A program made the position numbers and the translations under genes. DNA of 64,000 nt from Altericroceibacterium indicum. Lineage in GTDB: Bacteria > Pseudomonadota > Alphaproteobacteria > Sphingomonadales > Sphingomonadaceae. The notes beneath the pieces were generated by a model that was not told the origin of the DNA, ran no database searches, and was given only the letters and a program-made list of their open reading frames with translations. Positions within the stretch are counted from its first letter, which is position 1. The number at the start of each line of letters is the position of its first letter. Of this stretch, positions 1-9,300 are shown one piece after another. The stretch is taken from positions 1 to 64,000 of the forward strand of contig NZ_WTYQ01000005.1 in NCBI RefSeq assembly GCF_009828105.1, read 5' to 3'.

Positions 1-373
1 CGAGTTGATCATAGCGTGTCGCGATGGCGCGGTTGATCTTGAGGCGTCCGAAGAAGCGCTCGATCTGGTTGCGCTGCTTGTAGAGTTTCCTGTCGTGCTC
101 GATCGGCACACGGCGGTTTGATCGTCCGGGAATGACGGCCTCGATACCGCGTTCGGCAAGATCGGCGCGAATGGCGTCGGCATCGTATCCCTTATCAGCC
201 AGTAGCGCCTTGGGTGTTTGGTCTGCCATAGCGATCAGGGCGTCATAGGCCTTGCAATCAGCGGCTTCGCCGACTGTCAGGTGGAGGGCGAGCGGTCGCC
301 CTCGTCCATCAGCCAGACAGTGAAGTTTACTGGTGAACCCGCCCCGCGAGCGGCCAAGAGCTCTTCGACGAGT
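1..373 (-). CDS. IS5-family transposase, second frame (OrfB), partial
   Basis: Read in the -1 frame relative to OrfA from about base 373 down to the window edge, the minus strand gives the catalytic C-terminal half of the transposase: a GRSRGGFTSKLH segment, the second Asp in ADKGYDAD, and the catalytic Glu region NQIERFFGRLK. No stop codon occurs before base 1. The gene is incomplete only because of the window edge. It would be made as an OrfAB fusion by frameshifting at the A4G5 run. Confidence 0.8.
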
Positions 374-741
374 CCCCCTTTTCCGCCCGCCGCCGAAACA
401 TGGGCGCGAACCGTAGTGCTGTCGATGCTGTAGTGGCCGCTGTCCGCCATGATCTCGGCCAGTGTAACCGACACGGCCTCCCAAACCCCGGCATCGCTCC
501 ATCGCCTGAACCGCCGATAGATCGTGTTCCAGTTGCCGTATTTTGGCGGAACGTCGCGCCAGGGTGTGCCGCAGCGAAGTCGCCAGAGAATGCCGTTGAT
601 GATCGCACGGTTCTCTTCAGGACGTCGTCCGCGCCCACGGTTCGACGCATCAATCGGAAGCAACCCCTTCAAAACACGCCATTCTGCTTCGGTAAGATCA
701 CCCCGACTCAAGCCCGCCTCCAAAAGGCAGCCTTGAATCAA
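277..741 (-). CDS. IS5-family transposase, first frame (OrfA)
   Basis: This frame carries the N-terminal part of an IS5/IS427-group transposase: the DUF4096-like region (LTEAEWRVLKGLLP, CGTPWRDVPPKYGNW, IYRRFRRW) and the first catalytic Asp in YSIDSTTVRAH. The frame after the AAAAGGGGG run (complement of 374-382) loses transposase similarity, while the -1 frame picks it up, so the full enzyme is expected from programmed -1 frameshifting there. The longest frame begins at TTG 741, but alignment with the family suggests the TTG at 711 (LSRGDLTEAEW) as the true start. The function is cut-and-paste transposition of the element. Confidence 0.85.
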   Translation of the reverse strand: MIQGCLLEAGLSRGDLTEAEWRVLKGLLPIDASNRGRGRRPEENRAIINGILWRLRCGTPWRDVPPKYGNWNTIYRRFRRWSDAGVWEAVSVTLAEIMADSGHYSIDSTTVRAHVSAAGGKGGLVEELLAARGAGSPVNFTVWLMDEGDRSPST

Positions 742-971
742 CCCGCCATCGCAACGTCAACCAATTTGTCCACGCCGCCTAGGCGGTCGATATCCTTAGA
801 ATTAGGATACCAGGTCGCCTCTTTTATCGACGCCAGCAGTGCAAGAATAGCTGTCGCATTTGCGCGATCAAGATGCGCGATCGTCTGCGGAGCCCAGCCG
901 CCCCACGCTCGGACGTTATACCAGCTGAGAAGGAAGTCCTCGCATACGCTTGCAGCAGACGTGTCATTCAT
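738..971 (-). CDS. Small hypothetical protein, possibly DUF7673-like
   Basis: A 77-residue protein if the ATG at 971 is used; an upstream TTG at 1004 would add 11 residues. The core (FLLSWYNVRAWGGW, then a helix ATAILALLASI and a WYPNS turn) reminds me of the DUF7673 family, small proteins of unknown function common on plasmids and integrative elements, but this is from memory and not certain. The gene ends exactly at the edge of the IS element, so its last few residues may have been replaced by the insertion. No clear ribosome binding site is seen. Confidence 0.45.
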   Translation of the reverse strand: MNDTSAASVCEDFLLSWYNVRAWGGWAPQTIAHLDRANATAILALLASIKEATWYPNSKDIDRLGGVDKLVDVAMAG

Positions 972-1195
972 CGCAACTGATAAAATTCGTTCATAAACGA
1001 TCAATCGGTTAGCCTTTAACTCGTATGAAGGCTGGTTAGATGTCCGTTTTGCGCCCCATACCGGTCGCTCGAAGGCTCACCGGCTGAGTCTGTAACCCTG
1101 CCATTTGTTCAACTCTCTCGGCGAGGTGGCTCAAGCGGTCTGCCTAAGGATAATTCAGCCATCTACGATTCTCTGTCATTTGTGCGCCAGTTGCG

Positions 1196-3619
1196 TCATG
1201 CCGCGATCGCGCGGTCGGGGACAAAAAGGCGAGAGTCCCAACGACTAGTGGTTTCGCCCATGGCATTCCGCCCGAGTTCGACGATGTTGAGGCGATCTCC
1301 TTCGAAGGCCGGACTCAGTTCCAAAGCAAGATAATCGAAGAGCGACCGCTCGTGAACAGCGACGATAACCTGTCGCTGCATTTGCTTGGACAAGGTCCGT
1401 AGCAACGCCGCGAACTGCGCAATATGCACTTCGTCCATGCTCTGCACGGGATCGTCTATGACCAGCCAAGGCAGCCTCGGCTTGACCGACAGATGAAGTG
1501 CCAGAAAAAGGGTCAATGCCGCAGTGTTGAGATTCCCAGCGCTTAGCATGGCTCGGGGATTGCCACCTTTTCCGCCTCGGCGATGATGGGTTTCAAGCAC
1601 AGCCTCGACATCAGCATTGGGCGATTCGGGGATCGCAAATGCAGGGATGAAGGGCTCTTCCGGGGCGAGCCGCACGAAGAGATCGCGCCAAACCGTATTC
1701 AATTCATCGTTGAAGACACGCCGCACGACGCGTCCGCGCGCCTCGCGGGTTCTGCGCGTTATATCCTTTGCGACCTCGATGATGGAATCCGCCTGCTCTT
1801 TGCGCTCCTTGCGCCCTCGGAGTTCCGCCTCAAGATTGTCAATCTTCGCTGCCAGCGTGCTTTGCTTTTCGGCCAAGATGACAAGGAACTGTGCCGATTC
1901 AATTGCGTCAAGTCGTGCAGTTTGACGGGCGGTCAGCACTGCTTCCTGTTGTTGGATCGTCGTGCTGAGCGATGCCAGCAACTGTTCGGTTGAGATATAG
2001 GACTCGAAATCCAGGTCGAGGCGGCGCGCCAGATCCTCGACACTGTTGCGAAGAACGATGGCGGTCTGATCACTTTTCTGTGCGGCTGCCAGTGCTCGGG
2101 CAGATCGGTTCGCAGCGTCCACATAGCGGTCGCCTTCTGTAAGCCTTACTGTAGCATCGCCAAGTTGACGCTCAACCTCGGTCAAATCCACCGAGCGCTT
2201 CTTCAAGGCGGTTAGCTCAGCATCCAAAACCATACCGCTAGCCGCCGCCTGAAGCTCGCGATCGAGGCGTGATACTTCGGTCTGAGTGCTGCCGCGTGAG
2301 CTGAGAAGTGACTGAAGCCGTCCTGCCTGTTCGATCATCACTGCGACCTTGGCGGCGACATGAGCCGAAAGCGGCGTATCCGACACCTCGGAATAGTCGC
2401 GATCACAGACCGGGCAGATGTCCCCTTCGACGTGCGTCATGAGGTCCGACAGCCCTCGACCGAACGCTTCATTTGCGTTCGAAACCGCAGCAAGCTCATG
2501 GTCGAGCCGTTGAAGACGAGTTCGCGCCTCCGTAAGCTGGCGTTCGAGGCCGCTGCGCTTCAACAACGCGACTTCGTGGGCTGCGAGAACCCCCTCAACG
2601 CGTTCGCGATCCTGCGCAATGCGCGCTGTTAAAGCCCTCGCGCGCTCCGCGTAGCCAGACTCGCTCGAAAGAGTGATATCGTTAAAAAAGCCGGCTGCGC
2701 GCCCCAGCAAAGCCTCCAATACTTGGCCGTGTTCAACAAGCCACTTGTCCAACGCGCTGCGATCGGCTTGGTTTGTAGCCTCGATATCCTTGCGTTTGTC
2801 GAGAGCTGCATTTTGTGATGTCGCCGATTGCCAACTTGCCTCCGATACTTCGAGTTCGCGGCGCAGACGAACTAGCGCAGCCAGGTTGTTGTCTTCGGAG
2901 ACTTGGTCAAGGCGCCTCTTGGCTTCTGCAGGCTCCAAATCCTTAAGCTGCGGATCTATCTCAGCTAACCGGATCCGAAGAGTTTCGGTTCCGGTTCGTA
3001 ACGCAGCCTCGTCTTGCGCCATTTCGTCGCGCAACCGCTGAAGTTCAGCAACATCCTCAGAAATCTGGTCCCGGAATTCTCCGTATACAGGCACCGGCAC
3101 TTTCAGACGAGCGATATTGCCCGCGCTGTGCAAGCCCCCGATCAGCGCCTCCATCCGATCGAGACCGAGTAGTTCCTTAACGAATTTGGTAAGCGGAGAA
3201 TCGCTCTTTTTGTCTGCGTGCTGATAAATCTCAAGGAGGCGTCCTAGCGTGGATTGAGCAAGATAGCTCCGTTCGCTGAAGAAACCCGCATCGCCCTCGC
3301 CTAGCAGTGCGTTCCCGGTGACGCCTGTGGTTGTGACTTGCAGATTGGACTGCAGCGGCGCCCCATCGCTTCCGGCTGCCTCCAACCGGACTTCACCGAA
3401 GGGCCGGCCTTTGTGGGGCAAGTAGGCCAGATAGTCGGGCTCGGCGCGCGACAGCGACGGGACGGTGCCGGTCAGCGCTAGCTCGATAGCAGATAGCAAG
3501 CTCGTCTTGCCTGCCCCGTTTGGCCCATGGATCAGAACAATTGGGGCATCGAGCGAAACATTGACCTCGCCATCTATGCTCCGAAAATCCTTCACGTAGA
3601 GTGATTTCAGACGCATCAT
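1196..3619 (-). CDS. Rad50/SMC-like ABC ATPase with zinc-hook motif (defence candidate)
   Basis: 807 residues. Seen in order: an AAA_23-type N-terminal head with Walker A HGPNGAGKTS (residues 31-40), long coiled-coil arms (about 170-380 and 420-640, rich in E, R, L, A), a central CPVC zinc-hook-like motif near residue 400, then the C-terminal head with ABC signature LSAGN (about 691), Walker B LVIDDPVQSMD (about 721) and a switch His in VAVHERS (about 754). This is the layout of Rad50/SbcC-type ATPases that bind DNA ends and drive a partner effector. Its start codon overlaps the stop of the preceding gene (ATGA), so it is the third gene of a coupled unit with a SIR2 protein. In that setting it probably senses or processes invading DNA. 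It is not SbcC itself, as no sbcD is present. Confidence 0.85.
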   Translation of the reverse strand: MMRLKSLYVKDFRSIDGEVNVSLDAPIVLIHGPNGAGKTSLLSAIELALTGTVPSLSRAEPDYLAYLPHKGRPFGEVRLEAAGSDGAPLQSNLQVTTTGVTGNALLGEGDAGFFSERSYLAQSTLGRLLEIYQHADKKSDSPLTKFVKELLGLDRMEALIGGLHSAGNIARLKVPVPVYGEFRDQISEDVAELQRLRDEMAQDEAALRTGTETLRIRLAEIDPQLKDLEPAEAKRRLDQVSEDNNLAALVRLRRELEVSEASWQSATSQNAALDKRKDIEATNQADRSALDKWLVEHGQVLEALLGRAAGFFNDITLSSESGYAERARALTARIAQDRERVEGVLAAHEVALLKRSGLERQLTEARTRLQRLDHELAAVSNANEAFGRGLSDLMTHVEGDICPVCDRDYSEVSDTPLSAHVAAKVAVMIEQAGRLQSLLSSRGSTQTEVSRLDRELQAAASGMVLDAELTALKKRSVDLTEVERQLGDATVRLTEGDRYVDAANRSARALAAAQKSDQTAIVLRNSVEDLARRLDLDFESYISTEQLLASLSTTIQQQEAVLTARQTARLDAIESAQFLVILAEKQSTLAAKIDNLEAELRGRKERKEQADSIIEVAKDITRRTREARGRVVRRVFNDELNTVWRDLFVRLAPEEPFIPAFAIPESPNADVEAVLETHHRRGGKGGNPRAMLSAGNLNTAALTLFLALHLSVKPRLPWLVIDDPVQSMDEVHIAQFAALLRTLSKQMQRQVIVAVHERSLFDYLALELSPAFEGDRLNIVELGRNAMGETTSRWDSRLFVPDRAIAA

Positions 3620-4212
3620 CCATCAACCTCCCCAAGTCCATCTGTATCTCCGCCTTCGTAATTCCCATTATTGGCGAGCGCAGCAATCAGCGCATTGTGG
3701 AAGCATTCGCGGACCGCTTCCTCGCCAAAATTCGATGCCTCCATCAGGGCTCCCGCGAGCGGGTCATCAGGAAGGGCGAACGCATCTTCCCCGCCCAAAT
3801 CCCGGTTCGCCAATAGGGTAGCAGGAAGTTCGAGAGGGAGGAGAACAGCGAGTTGATCGCGAAGTTCGGCTGGATCGAGCGCTTCGTCGACCGACAAAAT
3901 GCGCCCGACCTGTGCGAGAGCCTCAAGCGCCTTTCCAATCGGGCGCGGTCCTACGATTATCGTGCTAAGAGGCCGATGCGAGCGCATGACATCCAAGGCG
4001 CGCGCTATGCCCTCGACCTGTTGAACTACCTTCCTCTCTCCATCGGCTGCCATGTCGCCGATCAAGACTAGGTCTGCTGAGTGTCCAACACCTACGAATG
4101 CACCCGCAATATCAAAGGTCAGGCCGGCCATCTCCAGTGGCAAGTCGATCCGGCGATAGCCCGCCTCGACCAAAAGCGCGGCGACGCGTTCGGCGGGTAA
4201 GCCCATCGTCAT
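3616..4212 (-). CDS. Unrecognised 198-residue middle protein of SIR2-SMC unit
   Basis: I do not recognise this family. The protein is soluble and acidic at the C-terminus, with no signal peptide or membrane segment. A central alternating strand pattern (LTFDIAGAFVG, then SADLVLIGD) followed by a helix containing KVVQQVEGIARALDV and a strand STIIVGPRP resembles an alpha/beta core, and could be a degenerate PD-(D/E)xK-like nuclease fold, but I cannot point to a full catalytic set. It overlaps the SIR2 gene before it and the ATPase gene after it by four bases each (ATGA in both cases), which implies translational coupling and fixed stoichiometry. By analogy with ABC three-component defence systems it would be the middle component linking ATPase and effector. 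Confidence 0.75.
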   Translation of the reverse strand: MTMGLPAERVAALLVEAGYRRIDLPLEMAGLTFDIAGAFVGVGHSADLVLIGDMAADGERKVVQQVEGIARALDVMRSHRPLSTIIVGPRPIGKALEALAQVGRILSVDEALDPAELRDQLAVLLPLELPATLLANRDLGGEDAFALPDDPLAGALMEASNFGEEAVRECFHNALIAALANNGNYEGGDTDGLGEVDG

Positions 4213-5918
4213 AACGCCACCCGACTGCGAAATCGCGCGAGCAAGTCCTCGACGTCGGTTCCGTCACCCATTAGAGTTTCAATGCTAACATCACGGACTT
4301 TCGCAAGCCCGGTGCGCCCAGGCGCGCGACGTGGATAGCGCGGCATTGGAGGCGGATTCTCGTGACTATGGATGATAACCGCATCGTCATTGTCCGCGAT
4401 GAGGCCGTTCGTGTTGAGGCGGATCGCCGCCTGGGCGCTGGCAGCAAAGAAGAATTTTGCCGGGCCACTGCGACCATCCAGCACAAAGGCACCAGAGGTA
4501 TCGTCGGCTAGGTCCGCTTTGGCCGCCGTCCATAAGCCCCGCGCGAGGCCTAGGCCAATCAAAGCGGATGCGATTGCGAACTGACAAATGCCGCTACCGG
4601 ACAAAGTCATATCGGCGGGCATGCGATGAAGCGGTTCGGTGGTGATAGGCGAATAGATTCCGTTGGCCGGATCGGGCAGGCCTCCGTTGCGTAGCATTGC
4701 GACAGCCCGTCCAAATTGCGCGAACATTTCGCCTACAATTTCTGCGTCTGGGCTGACACTATCGGCCACGAAATTGCGGGCATGCTCGAGCCCATCGTGG
4801 AGCATGCGGCGATCGTTCTGCGTTAAGCCCGGAGCCCCAATACCAATCAGTTCCTTGAGCTTGGCGGTCACGACGTAAAGGTAGAGCGCCAGCAACAAGG
4901 GCTTGGCATAGGCTTGAACCAGCGCTTCCTTTTCCATTTGTGGCCGGTTCGAGGGCGAAAAATCCTGATGATAGACGTTCTGAAGCAGGCCTTCCTGGTC
5001 GGCGCCCAGCGCATTTTCCGAAAAGGCGTAGGCTGGAGGGTGCGACGGCCAAGGCCAAGCCATGGTCGCCTGGGCCGTCGCAAAAAGACCTTGGATATTC
5101 GAGTCCTGCGCGGACAAGCCAAGCATCAAGGTTGGGCGAGTCACTATAAAATTGATCAGGAAAGGTGCCATGACAGGATTCTGCGCTGCCCAGCCATTGA
5201 TTTGGCTCGATCGGGCGACGAGCAGGCCGCGGAACTGGCCTTGATCGTCGAGCGCCGCCTGGGCACACCCATGAAACTTGTAAAGGTTCGCGCGAAGTCG
5301 GTTCCACCGGACATCATTGGGTGCGACCACGACGCGAAGCACAGGTTGAGCGCCAGCGAGGCTCTGCATCGCCCGCTCGATGAGATTGTCCCAATTTGCC
5401 GTCGGCATTTCCGACGCTACGCCTTCGATGGCCAATGCCGCCAGACAGAGATGCTCGGCATCGGGCTCAGTTGCAGGATCCGCATATACATGCGCCGCAT
5501 CCAGCACATTCCATAATAGGAAATCCGGTTGCTCACCGTCGACGGTGACATTCAGCATTCGCGAATAGTTATTGACGAGCCGGGCCGCGAGGGCCTCATA
5601 GTCTGGCCATGACGCTGGCTCTTGGTCAAAGTCGATACGTGCCCATTCATCCGGGCTGGGCTGAGCCAAGACGACTACCGCATTCAACGCCTTGCGGAAC
5701 CGGCAATCGGGATCTCCCGCAACGATCAGACCCTGTAAGGTGCCGAGGACGCGTTTCGCCAGATCGCGCAAGTCCGGCATCCGCTCGCGAGAAATCCCTG
5801 ATCCAAGCCAGAAGACATATTGATCATTGGCAACACCGTCTGCGATTTCGCGCTTCTCATCGTCAAGCATTGCGAGAGTGGCACGAACCGAAATCGTCGC
5901 TGCGGGTGGCAGTGCCAT
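4209..5918 (-). CDS. SIR2-domain protein (putative NADase effector)
   Basis: 569 residues from the ATG at 5918, which has AGGGGA six bases upstream; the TTG at 5921 is less likely. The N-terminal third is a SIR2-like Rossmann domain: LGSGIS (about residue 38) for the nucleotide loop, TANWDNLIE (about 175) with the Asn typical of SIR2 enzymes, and KFHGC (about 215) with the catalytic His. The remaining C-terminal region is mostly helical and matches nothing I know. In defence systems such SIR2 domains hydrolyse NAD+ and cause abortive infection; that is inference here. It is the first gene of a three-gene coupled operon with an unknown protein and an SMC-like ATPase, and is divergent from the helicase-nuclease gene. 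Confidence 0.8.
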   Translation of the reverse strand: MALPPAATISVRATLAMLDDEKREIADGVANDQYVFWLGSGISRERMPDLRDLAKRVLGTLQGLIVAGDPDCRFRKALNAVVVLAQPSPDEWARIDFDQEPASWPDYEALAARLVNNYSRMLNVTVDGEQPDFLLWNVLDAAHVYADPATEPDAEHLCLAALAIEGVASEMPTANWDNLIERAMQSLAGAQPVLRVVVAPNDVRWNRLRANLYKFHGCAQAALDDQGQFRGLLVARSSQINGWAAQNPVMAPFLINFIVTRPTLMLGLSAQDSNIQGLFATAQATMAWPWPSHPPAYAFSENALGADQEGLLQNVYHQDFSPSNRPQMEKEALVQAYAKPLLLALYLYVVTAKLKELIGIGAPGLTQNDRRMLHDGLEHARNFVADSVSPDAEIVGEMFAQFGRAVAMLRNGGLPDPANGIYSPITTEPLHRMPADMTLSGSGICQFAIASALIGLGLARGLWTAAKADLADDTSGAFVLDGRSGPAKFFFAASAQAAIRLNTNGLIADNDDAVIIHSHENPPPMPRYPRRAPGRTGLAKVRDVSIETLMGDGTDVEDLLARFRSRVAL

Positions 5919-6385
5919 CAATATTCCCCTAACGGAAGAGACCGCCCGCTGTAGACTAGCGAGACATTAGCGCCGACGCGTCGATTGATTATCCCCCGCC
6001 GCTCGACGCATAGACCATGGAGTGGACCATCGATGCAAGTTCAAAGACTTCGCATCAGACTATGGCAACGAGCGAATGTCTGATTGCGGCTGCTATGGCC
6101 AGTTTGCTTCTCGTAAGCTGACAATCTGCAACCGGCCCAGAAGCTGTCGTTCTAATCGCGGGCATCGATTGACCGATTTCCACCCCAATGTCCGACTTCG
6201 AGGATCGCCCTGAACGACCCGGAAGCGGACATATTTCGGTGTTGTCCCGCCAGAGACCTTCTTGGACTTCGAAATACTCGTGCCGGCATCAAACGACTAG
6301 ATTTCCCTCATCGTGATGAGTGACCCCGCTTGCTTTACGATACGATAAGTCAATAGTTTGGCGACACAGGCCGGGGAGAATCAGA
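5919..6385. other. Divergent intergenic region between two defence units
   Basis: 467 bases with no convincing gene. It must hold the promoters of the leftward SIR2 operon and the rightward helicase gene. The one structure seen is an interrupted inverted repeat, ATGTCCG at 6188-6194 and CGGACAT at 6226-6232. A 63-codon frame at 6022-6213 is present but has no family resemblance or ribosome binding site. Confidence 0.5.
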
Positions 6386-9300
6386 TTGAATATCGAAGCC
6401 AGTCCACAGGTGCGTAAGCTTTTTGACGAAACGCGACGTCGCCTGGTGGAAACTGGAACGCGCAACAGGCTAGTGCACGTCAACAGAGCCAACACCCGCG
6501 GCGCGGTCGTCAACATCATCAATGAACGCTCAGATGACGTCTATGCCATCCTTGCAAGTGGCAAAACGATGCGCTTTCGCGCCCTTGGCAAGGACAAGCA
6601 CGAGCAAGGTGAGATCCTGCTCGCAGACGATACTGCTAACGCGGAGACCTTCGACGATAACCGCTACACCGACAACTTGCTGGAAAGCCCGCTAGGGCCG
6701 GACGCACTTGCCAAAAAGCTCCTGAAGATCGCGCGGGATGCGCGCACGGCCGAGGAGGAGCAAGGGGTAAACATTCTCTACCTGGCCCTCGGCTTCGTCT
6801 CCTGGTTTGAAGATGAAAAATCTGACATTCGCCGAGAGGCGCCCCTAGTTCTGCTCCCGGTGGAGCTTATCCGCAACCAGCGCACTTCAACTTACGACAT
6901 TCGCATGCGCGGTGAGGATCTCATCACGAACCTTCCTCTCCAGCAGCGATGGCAAGACGATTTCGGGTTGGTTCTTCCCGAACTTGAATTCGGAGAGGAC
7001 TGGCAGCCATCGCAATACTTCGACCAAGTCGACGAAATTGTCGATGAACGTGATCGCTGGGAAATCGACCGTGATGCCATTCAACTGGGCTTCTTCTCGT
7101 TCTCGAAACTGCTCATGTATCGCGACCTTGATATCGATGTATGGCCCGATAGCGCGCTGGAAACCCACGAGCTCGTCAAAGGCCTTCTTTACGAAGGTTT
7201 CGAGGGCGACGACGACGCAATTTTTGGCGAAGAGGACAAGCTTGATGATGTCTTGCCGCCTGAAAAAATCTTTCACGTTGTCGACGCTGATGCGAGTCAG
7301 GCCCGGGTAATCGAAGAGGCCCGGTCTGGTCGTAACCTCGTGGTGCAAGGACCGCCGGGCACGGGCAAGAGCCAGACCATCGCCAACATCATCGCCGCTG
7401 CTGCGCAGGAAGGGAAGACGGTCCTGTTCGTGGCCGAAAAAATGGCCGCACTGGAGGTCGTGCACGATCGGTTGGTGAAAGTCGGCTTGGCAGACATCTG
7501 TCTTGAATTGCATTCCCGTAGCGCGAACAAACGCCAGGTGCTCGAGGAGCTGAAGCGAACCCTCAACGCAGGTGCCGCCGTGCCTGCAATTCCCGCAAGG
7601 CCAGAAGCGCTGCAGCATAGCCGAGACAAGCTCAACGCTATTACCAAGGCTCTCCATTCGCCTATCGGCGACACAGGCGAAACTGCGTTCGGGATGCTGG
7701 GTCGCCAAGCGCGCTTCATGGGTTTGAATGCTCCTCCGCCGACTTTCGCTGCAGATAGCCTGGCTGAAATGGATCGAGCTGCCGAAAACCAGGCGGTGGA
7801 TGCACTCAAGCTTTATGGTGCCGCGTTGAAAGAGGCTGGTGATCCCGCCAAGCATCCGTTTCGGTCAGTAACCGTGACACAGCTTCAGCCGGTCGATCAA
7901 GCAAGATTGCGGTCGATGCTGGATGAGGCACGGGAAGCGGTAACGGCCCTTGATAATGCCCTTAATGTCGCTTTGGATTCTCTCGGGCTGGCTGAAGGCG
8001 GCTGGTTCGACCTGGTCGCGCCGGTCGAAGAACTTCTGCGTGCGCTTTCCGGTTTGAACGAGGGCGAAGGCAATCTTGCCAAAGAGCTTCTGCAATGCCG
8101 CGATATGGACCGCCTGTCTCAAGCTCTCGCATCTGGTCGCCGGTGGCGCGAAGAACGCGATGCGGCCAGTGCTTACTTTATCGATCACGCCTTCACGGTT
8201 GATGTGGCGCACCTTCGTGCCCCGCTTATCGCAGGGACAACATCATTCTTCGCTCGCTGGGGCAGTGCCTACCGCAATGCGTCGCGTGAACTTGCGGGTT
8301 TGCTAACTGATCAGTTGCCGAAATTCGCGGATGAGCGTGTGGAGCTGGTGGATAGCCTGTTGCAAGTCTCCCGCCTGCGCAACGAATGGGGCCAAGAGGA
8401 GGAATTTTGTCGGACTACGCTTGGCGAAAATTGGCGCGGCGAGCGGACCGATTGGGAGGGCATCGAGGCTGTCCAGGCATGGGCCGCGCGAGTGTCGTCA
8501 GCCAATGCCGATCTTGATGCCGAACCCGAATTCCTCGTCTCCACTGCTTTAGCTGGGGAGCGCGAAAACTGGGCCGATGAGATCAAACGGTTGGCTGGCC
8601 CGGCACGGACATCAGTCGCGCTTGTGCGCGATCGACTCGGGATAGCTGATGACCGTTTCGAAGAAGGATGGGACGATGCGCAACTAGCCGAGATCACCGG
8701 CGCTCTGGCAAGGATGTCGGAGGCGATAGAACGATATCCAGAGTGGGCCACCCTCGTTGATGCTCGCGCAAAGGCGGACGCCGCCGGCATTGGCTCTCTC
8801 GCCGATCGTATGGCGTCCGGTGAATGCGATGCCGATGCAGCTGTCGTTGAACTCAAATTTGCAAGGGCGGAAGCGATTTGGGAACGTGGACTCGGCGCCG
8901 AACCGGCATTGCGGGACCTCAGCAGCGTCGATCGCAACCTCCTGGTCGCAGACTTCACCAAACTCGAGAAACAGCATCTGCGGGACAATGTAACGCATAT
9001 CGTCGCCAACCATCTTGGGCAGCTGCCGCGCGGTGCGTTGGGAGAAATGAAGGTGTTGCGCGGCGAAATGGGGAAGAAACGTGGCCACAAAGCGCTTCGT
9101 CGCCTGTTTTCGGAGGCACCGAATGCCATCCAGCGGATAAAACCGGTGCTGTTGATGAGCCCTATCTCGGTAGCGCAATATCTGACGCCAGGGACGCTTT
9201 CTTTCGACCTATTGCTGATCGATGAAGCCAGTCAGGTGCGCCCCGAGGATGCGCTCGGTGCGATCGCCCGTGCTAGCCAGATCGTTGTTGTCGGCGATCA

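Larger units (their letters stand above)
1..741 (-). mobile_element. IS5-family (IS427-like) insertion sequence, cut by the window edge
   Basis: Two overlapping reading frames on the minus strand together encode an IS5-type DDE transposase. The gene runs off the left edge, so the far inverted repeat is not in view, and I could not identify the near terminal repeat with confidence. The element abuts the 3' end of a small hypothetical gene, and the outer boundary given is only the start of the transposase frame. Its position in a defence-rich island is typical of IS load in such regions. Confidence 0.85.

Noticed and set aside
4209..5918. Assignment of the SIR2 gene to Thoeris or to stand-alone Dsr systems
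   Set aside because: There is no TIR partner as in Thoeris, and the gene is coupled to two others, unlike single-gene Dsr1/Dsr2, which are also much longer.
6887..7855. Minus-strand frame of 322 codons inside the helicase gene
   Set aside because: Antisense to the conserved helicase Walker A region; no coding signal of its own.
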